The notes under the pieces: generated by a model
What the model saw: the letters and a program-made list of their open reading frames with translations, nothing else
Database searches by the model: none
Told to the model about the DNA's origin: nothing
In this document: in pieces, positions 19,001-22,365 of the stretch
Position numbering within the stretch: position 1 is the first letter of the stretch
Layout of the letters: each line of letters begins with the position of its first letter
DNA from: Amoebophrya sp. AT5.2
Taxonomy: Eukaryota; Sar; Dinophyceae; Syndiniales; Amoebophryaceae
Assembly: GCA_005223375.1 (NCBI GenBank)
Contig: RXOD01004436.1
Span: 1 to 22,365, forward strand
Direction: 5' to 3'
Length of the DNA: 22,365 nucleotides
Program-made: the position numbers and the translations under genes

Positions 19001-19805
19001 GCTCAGCGGCTGGCGGCGCGGGCCCCGGCGGCGGGGGAGGGGCGTCGCACCTCCCGGAGGCCGTGAAGGAACAAATCGGAAACCTGCTCGGGTCCGGCGT
19101 CGCAGAGAGGATAAAAGAAGGGCTGGGTCACGTGGTAGACCAGCTGAACAACCAGAGCGAGCTGAAGGAAAACCTCAAGAACGCTGTTCCGAGGTAGTAG
19201 AAGGCCGTTTTTATACAACCATGTCATTGTCTTTGTCAGAAGTGTACTTAGTGGTCACCTTTACACCTTTCTTTGATTTCTTTCCATATAATGGGCCCAC
19301 CACTACGTACAACACCAGGTACTTCCTCGCCAGTCGCAGCTACGCCCAGTTCCGCATCCCCGACATGCCTGCCACGCAGGAGGAATTCGATCGGGATCGG
19401 CAAAAGTACCCCGACTTCCGCTGTTCCTACAGTTCCATCAAGGGTCCCCTCGTGTGCTTCGGCCCGCCGGAGAAGGATAACTTCTACGTGCTGCACTACA
19501 ACGGCTTCATCTACGAAGTGAACCTCCTCGCCCGGGGCAGCGAGGGGGCAGATCCGGGGGCAAGCGAGGTCGGCCACATGGACCCGTTGGCGGGAGCGGG
19601 AGGGCTGAGTCCAAAGTTTCGGAGCGAGCACACGGGAGGGGCGGGGATGGTCACCGGCTCATCGGCTCTGAAAGAGCTCGTGCCCGGGGTGCAAGTGCAG
19701 ACCCAGCTTGTGCAGGCAGAGGCCTACTTCTCGAGCAGACCGGATTTTCAAATGCACAAACAGATAGTGGGCGCTGAAGATGAGGCCGACTGGCAGCTCA
19801 TATGA
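16050..19805 (+). CDS. ATG18: Atg18/WIPI-family PROPPIN (WIPI3/4-like beta-propeller)
   Basis: Six exons: 16050-16527, 16667-16778, 18311-18348, 18514-18622, 18771-19193 and 19319-19805, encoding 548 residues. Four introns are GT-AG. The second (16779-18310, give or take the 8-bp repeat) is not. Landmarks: LLSYAWNQDHTCFICGTTQG at the N-terminus, ITIWDD-type strand VTIWDD, TIRVQH, SINQTGTLIASASEQGT, then ELRRG with LRRG at 227-230, the two-arginine PI3P/PI(3,5)P2-binding motif, in the LRRG form typical of WIPI3/4. TVHIF and RYFLASRSYAQFRIPD follow in blade 6. PROPPINs bind phosphoinositides on autophagosomal or endolysosomal membranes. The loop between TVHIF and RYF is expanded to about 120 residues. 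The usual FDT after the blade-5 strand reads FLA here. Recognition is strong; the exact orthologue is less sure. Confidence 0.92.
16771..16778 (+). repeat. 8-bp direct repeat at 5' edge of non-canonical intron
   Basis: AGCATAAA here is repeated at 18303-18310 at the intron's 3' edge. In both places it reads in frame as the exon codons for Ser-Ile-Asn(-Gln). Placing the splice junction anywhere within the repeat gives the same mRNA. No GT or AG pair at the edges can give this frame. It is probably the target-site duplication of the inserted element. Confidence 0.8.
16797..17370. mobile_element. intronic TIR unit A (introner-like)
   Basis: Bounded by perfect 32-bp inverted repeats at 16797-16828 (AGCGATGAGCGCTTTGAAGC...) and 17339-17370. 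The interior has no coding capacity. It holds eight or so GAAAGTGTT-type motifs and a 59-bp tandem duplication (17001-17050 and 17060-17109). It lies in the PROPPIN's non-canonical intron. Without a transposase it is a MITE- or introner-like unit. Confidence 0.85.
17001..17109. repeat. 59-bp-period tandem duplication inside unit A
   Basis: Two copies of a segment starting CGGAACGTCCATGAGAAGCC and running to CGCGTAACCCTATAGTAT, at 17001-17050 and 17060-17109, differing by one base (GGGGG against GGGAG). This is a recent duplication inside the intronic element. Confidence 0.93.
17391..17913. mobile_element. intronic TIR unit B (introner-like) with extended inverted repeat
   Basis: The 32-bp TIRs at 17391-17422 and 17882-17913 differ by two bases. 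A second, perfect 25-bp inverted repeat lies just inside (17422-17446 TACGTGGCTACTTTCATTAT... and 17850-17874). On the right it is offset by a 7-nt insertion (17875-17881), so the terminal stem totals about 57 bp. No recognised coding sequence lies inside; a minus-strand frame of about 110 codons has no family resemblance. Confidence 0.85.
17937..18281. mobile_element. intronic TIR unit C (introner-like)
   Basis: TIRs at 17937-17968 (ATCGATGAGCGC...) and about 18251-18281. It is the shortest unit (345 bp). The interior contains another small inverted repeat (TTTGGGTCTCC at 18061-18071 and GGAGACCCAAA at 18111-18121). It lies just before the 3' end of the non-canonical intron. Confidence 0.85.
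18303..18310 (+). repeat. 8-bp direct repeat at 3' edge of non-canonical intron
   Basis: The AGCATAAA partner of 16771-16778. It is followed by CCAAACGGGG, where the exon resumes with QTGTLIASASEQG, a conserved PROPPIN strand. This fixes the acceptor position to within eight bases. Confidence 0.8.
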
Positions 19806-20563
19806 AATTTACGACTTCTGCGTCTGCCCCAGAAGTCTCCTCGGTGCCACACCCGTGTGGAAAAGAGGAAGTGTTCGAGAACGCCGTGCAGGAAAAAGAG
19901 ACCATGCGTCGCGTCGTGCCTTCGGTTTTGCGAACGTACAGGCAAGGCGGACCAAGATGGTCAGCCTTGATGTTGTGACCCCTCGCCCTTGCGCTTGCCA
20001 CTGGATATTCGTCGCGTTTGCGCTTCATTTGTTTGTATACTGCTACCTACGGGGAATTTCAGTTTCACGACTGCAGTTGTGCTGCTACTGCTAGCTTCTG
20101 CTACGGCTAGTCCTAGAACAGGCCATATTGCGCTTGATCTTGCGTTTGGTGAGGTAACTTCCAACGTTCTACCCTTTTGTTCGTTTTCTACAGCTCGCTG
20201 TACTAGACGGAGATCGAGTCTTCATTGTGCACAGGCTCCGCTTATTCCAGAGAAATTCTCAGACCTTTTTCTACGCACGTGGCCTGTAGCTGTTCCCACA
20301 TCATCGATCATCGCTTGTTTAGTCTGTTGCGCGCTCGACCGGGGCGATACGTGAAGACTCTTGGTGCACGGCGTGATCATATGGGAGAGCAATACTATTC
20401 GCGACTACACGACGAGGACAACCGGCTGGAATCGACCGTCTGCGCGCAGACGGCCTCGTCGCGCCAGAAAAGAGGGAGCCGCAGAAAGAATCAGCGGCTC
20501 CATTCATAGTCAAGAAAACGGCAGCCGTCTCGCAGTTTTTCTTCCACTTGCTGTCGAACTCGA
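19806..20563. other. intergenic region between PROPPIN and ubiquitin-like gene
   Basis: No supported gene. A frame near 20055-20160 reads a hydrophobic stretch (TTAVVLLLLASATASP) that looks like a signal peptide but has no ATG. An inverted-repeat structure lies at 20411-20460. Confidence 0.4.
20411..20460. repeat. nested palindrome / hairpin
   Basis: A perfect 18-bp palindrome, CCGTCTGCGCGCAGACGG (20436-20453), lies at the right edge of a larger 7-bp stem GACGAGG (20411-20417) with CCTCGTC (20454-20460). A separate 7-bp stem-loop, GAGCCGC...GCGGCTC, follows about 15 bases later. Function unknown. Confidence 0.8.
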
Positions 20564-21290
20564 ATGGCGGTAATGGGGGACGCGGAAAGATCACCTGTCG
20601 AGTCGCCGAATGGACGGGCCGAGCCACAAGACGCAGTGTACAAATCTATCAATACACATATAACGAAATTGCCAAGATAAAATCAATGATCTAGTAGTGC
20701 CCACTGAACGGAAACGAAATTGTCTTGCTGGCGTCGTTTAGCGGTGAGATTTGCATCCTATCATCAGGTCACCACCAGCACCAACAGGGGGACGCACGGG
20801 CATCGCTGCGGTGCCACCAACCGGTTATGATGACTACGAGAAACTCAACAACGAGCTTCTCGGCGAGGAGATAGTACCACTCAGCATTGCTTTATATTGC
20901 TTTTGTTTTTGTTTTGCTGGTGATGTCACTTCCTTCCTTGTAGTATGTTACCATACTCGATTTATGCGGCCGACGGGTAACCACCGACCACGACGCAGGA
21001 ACTTAGTTGATGCGATGGTGATCGTGATCTTCACACAGACGCTTAAAGTGGTTCACCCGAAGGGCGGAGACGCGCTGTTCTTCGAGATTCATATGGGGCA
21101 GGACGTCGCGCGCGCGAAAAACATCGTCGCGGAGAAGCTGGGGGTGCGGTACGGCGATGTGACTCTGTTCGTCGAGGGCAAGCTGATGATGGATCCCTTG
21201 TCCCTCAGTGACATCGCCGAGGTGAAGGAGACTGCGGCCGCCGGCGCACCCGTGGAGATCGAAGCCAAGCTGCGGGAGGACGCGGCGTGA
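20564..21290 (+). CDS. ubiquitin-like domain protein
   Basis: Exon 1 (20564-20637) joins exon 2 (from 20768) through a 130-bp GT-AG phase-2 intron. The frame from 20768 then stays open to 21290. The last 92 residues form one ubiquitin-like beta-grasp: VIVIFTQTLKVV (beta1), DALFFEIHMG (beta2), VARAKNIVAEKLGV (helix), VTLFVEGKLMMDP (beta3), SLSDI, and VEIEAKL (beta5). There is no C-terminal GG, so it is unlikely to be conjugated; such domains usually bind proteasomes or chaperones. The N-terminal part is Pro/Gly-rich, then DDYEKLNNELLGEEI. Between about 20874 and 21014 the frame reads T-rich, Cys/Phe-rich residues that look intronic. A GT sits at 20874, but no in-phase AG is found, so that junction is unresolved (readthrough, or a second non-canonical intron). 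Confidence 0.6.
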
Positions 21291-21932
21291 TTTGGATTTG
21301 CAGCAGCATGCTTCCTGCGAAATAACGCAAGGATGCCCTTCTTCCGCTGTTGTTGCGGCTTCAATCGTTTCCGAGTCTGACTGGCGCGGGCGCACGGAAG
21401 CCGCGCGCTATGACATTTACCGACGAAAAGCGTCTATCGCAGTAAAGAGATCAGGTAGAGGTAGACGAGATGAACAGAAGCGCGATACTGTATGCTGATT
21501 GACGGATCCAGTTCCAGTCGTGACGCTAGTAGCAGCACTTAATATGTGTCTGTTTTCGTGCGGAAAATGTTCCCAGAGCCAACGATGCACGTGCCTCCAG
21601 TAAGTCAGTCGTTACTTCTCTGGCCGCGGGCAGCCGAGTAGTCGCGCTTCTTCAGAGAGACAAAGAAGATGCATCTACTATAAAATGCAACGAACTAGTA
21701 CAATACAAATCTGTAATCATTTCCTCCGCCCCCGTGAAATGCTTTGATGGCTCATGGTGCGCTTCCTAGCAGACCGCAGCTTGAAGTCGACGTCGAGTGC
21801 GGTCGGACGCACATACGTATGTAGCACTAGCAACTCACCTAAAGTCAATGTTACGCTTACGTGTACCCTTTTGCGAAAACCTGATGGCGATTCGTTTTTC
21901 TGTCGTGCGACGAGCCCTTGCGGATCTTTGAG
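21291..21932. other. region downstream of ubiquitin-like gene
   Basis: No supported gene. A 19-codon Cys-rich frame begins at about 21544 (MCLFSCGKCSQSQRCTCLQ); its end overlaps a strong splice-donor-like CTCCA|GTAAGTCAG near 21600. The minus strand has an open 120-codon frame (21717-22079) with a basic C-terminus but no recognisable family. Confidence 0.3.
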
Positions 21933-21992
21933 ATGGCGACAGCACACGACGTTCTCGCGCTGGGAACGACCAAAGTGGTCGTCGCGGACAAT
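21933..21992 (+). CDS. possible 5' exon of a gene continuing to the right
   Basis: An ATG opens exactly 20 codons (MATAHDVLALGTTKVVVADN) with coding-like third positions, ending at a phase-0 donor-like GTAAAT. Without splicing the frame runs on to a stop at 22112. No family can be named from 20 residues. Candidate downstream exon sequence near the right edge (about 22292-22362) could be read on either strand, so the gene model is unresolved. Confidence 0.25.
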
Positions 21993-22112
21993 GTAAATTC
22001 GGGGCTCCTTCGCTTTCGCACAAAGATCGAATGGGAGGAAAGCGGACTGATAGGAGCGTGCTGGCTGCGAGGGGAGCAAAGTACTTTCCGTTCGCGACTA
22101 GGATCTTGTTAA

Positions 22113-22365
22113 ACTTGATGCTGTGTTTAATGTGGTCCTTTCCCTAAATATCATGGGCCACTCGGTCAATGATCTTCGCTAGCGCAGAAGCAATTTCTTT
22201 CTCTTTGCCTTGTAACTTGCTACAGCCCTGGGGGTGGCGGTATGCCAAGTTCTTCCCCCGGTTACTCAACCAAGATTACCGGTCTCCGTAGTTGACATCT
22301 TTGAAGGATTTCGAAGCGATGCTGGCAAAGGTCCCCAACCGCCTCGGCGCCGGTTTGGGTTGAGA
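22113..22365. other. right-edge region
   Basis: Less than 300 bases, without a supported gene. The last 75 bases are GC-rich and open on both strands, suggesting an exon that continues outside the window, but the strand cannot be decided. Confidence 0.3.

Noticed and set aside
21717..22079. 120-codon minus-strand frame with a basic tail
   Set aside because: No ATG-initiated start, no recognisable family, and opposite to the gene direction of the window. The plus strand also offers a candidate exon there.
22281..22365. Minus-strand exon ending at GACCG|GTAATC at the right edge
   Set aside because: The opposite strand is equally open (FEAMLAKVPNRLGAGLG then stop). Too short to decide without the sequence to the right.

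Overview
The window looks like a nuclear segment of an alveolate protist, most likely a dinoflagellate and possibly a Syndiniales (Amoebophrya-type) parasite. The evidence for this: eukaryotic housekeeping proteins with spliceosomal introns; every well-supported gene on the + strand; a short secreted Cys-rich protein and a Thr-rich surface protein of kinds common in that group; and one intron without GT-AG ends, built from terminal-inverted-repeat (TIR) units like the 'introner' introns known from Amoebophrya. The lineage is an inference, not proved by the sequence.

Layout, left to right. 1-900: the 3' remnant of a Ty1/copia retrotransposon lies between two copies of an 81-bp sequence. 902-2233: a DEDDh 3'-5' exonuclease. 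2479-2806: a 72-bp-period minisatellite. 3133-3366: a possible small ORF. 3803-5869: a single-exon dynamin-family GTPase. 6595-9826: APC5, two exons. 10143-10666: a secreted seven-cysteine protein, two exons. 11371-12280: ribosomal protein uS11/RPS14, three exons. 13188-14989: a Thr-rich, probably GPI-anchored surface protein, two exons. 16050-19805: an Atg18/WIPI PROPPIN, six exons. 20564-21290: a ubiquitin-like protein. The right-hand 1 kb contains only weak exon candidates.

The genes do not form a pathway. They cover cell-cycle ubiquitination (APC5), translation (RPS14), PI3P-dependent autophagy or membrane traffic (PROPPIN), membrane remodelling (dynamin-like) and nucleic-acid trimming (exonuclease), with two secretory-pathway proteins. 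Clustering on one strand fits dinoflagellate genome organisation.

The unusual content is mobile-element-derived. First, an 81-bp duplication around the copia remnant carries AG|GT in each copy, so one GT-AG splice could remove the whole insertion and restore one open frame. Second, a 1.53-kb non-canonical intron in the PROPPIN gene consists of three head-to-tail TIR units joined by fold-back hairpins and bounded by an 8-bp direct repeat. Third, a roughly 350-420-bp repeat lies at the same place upstream of both the dynamin-like gene and APC5.
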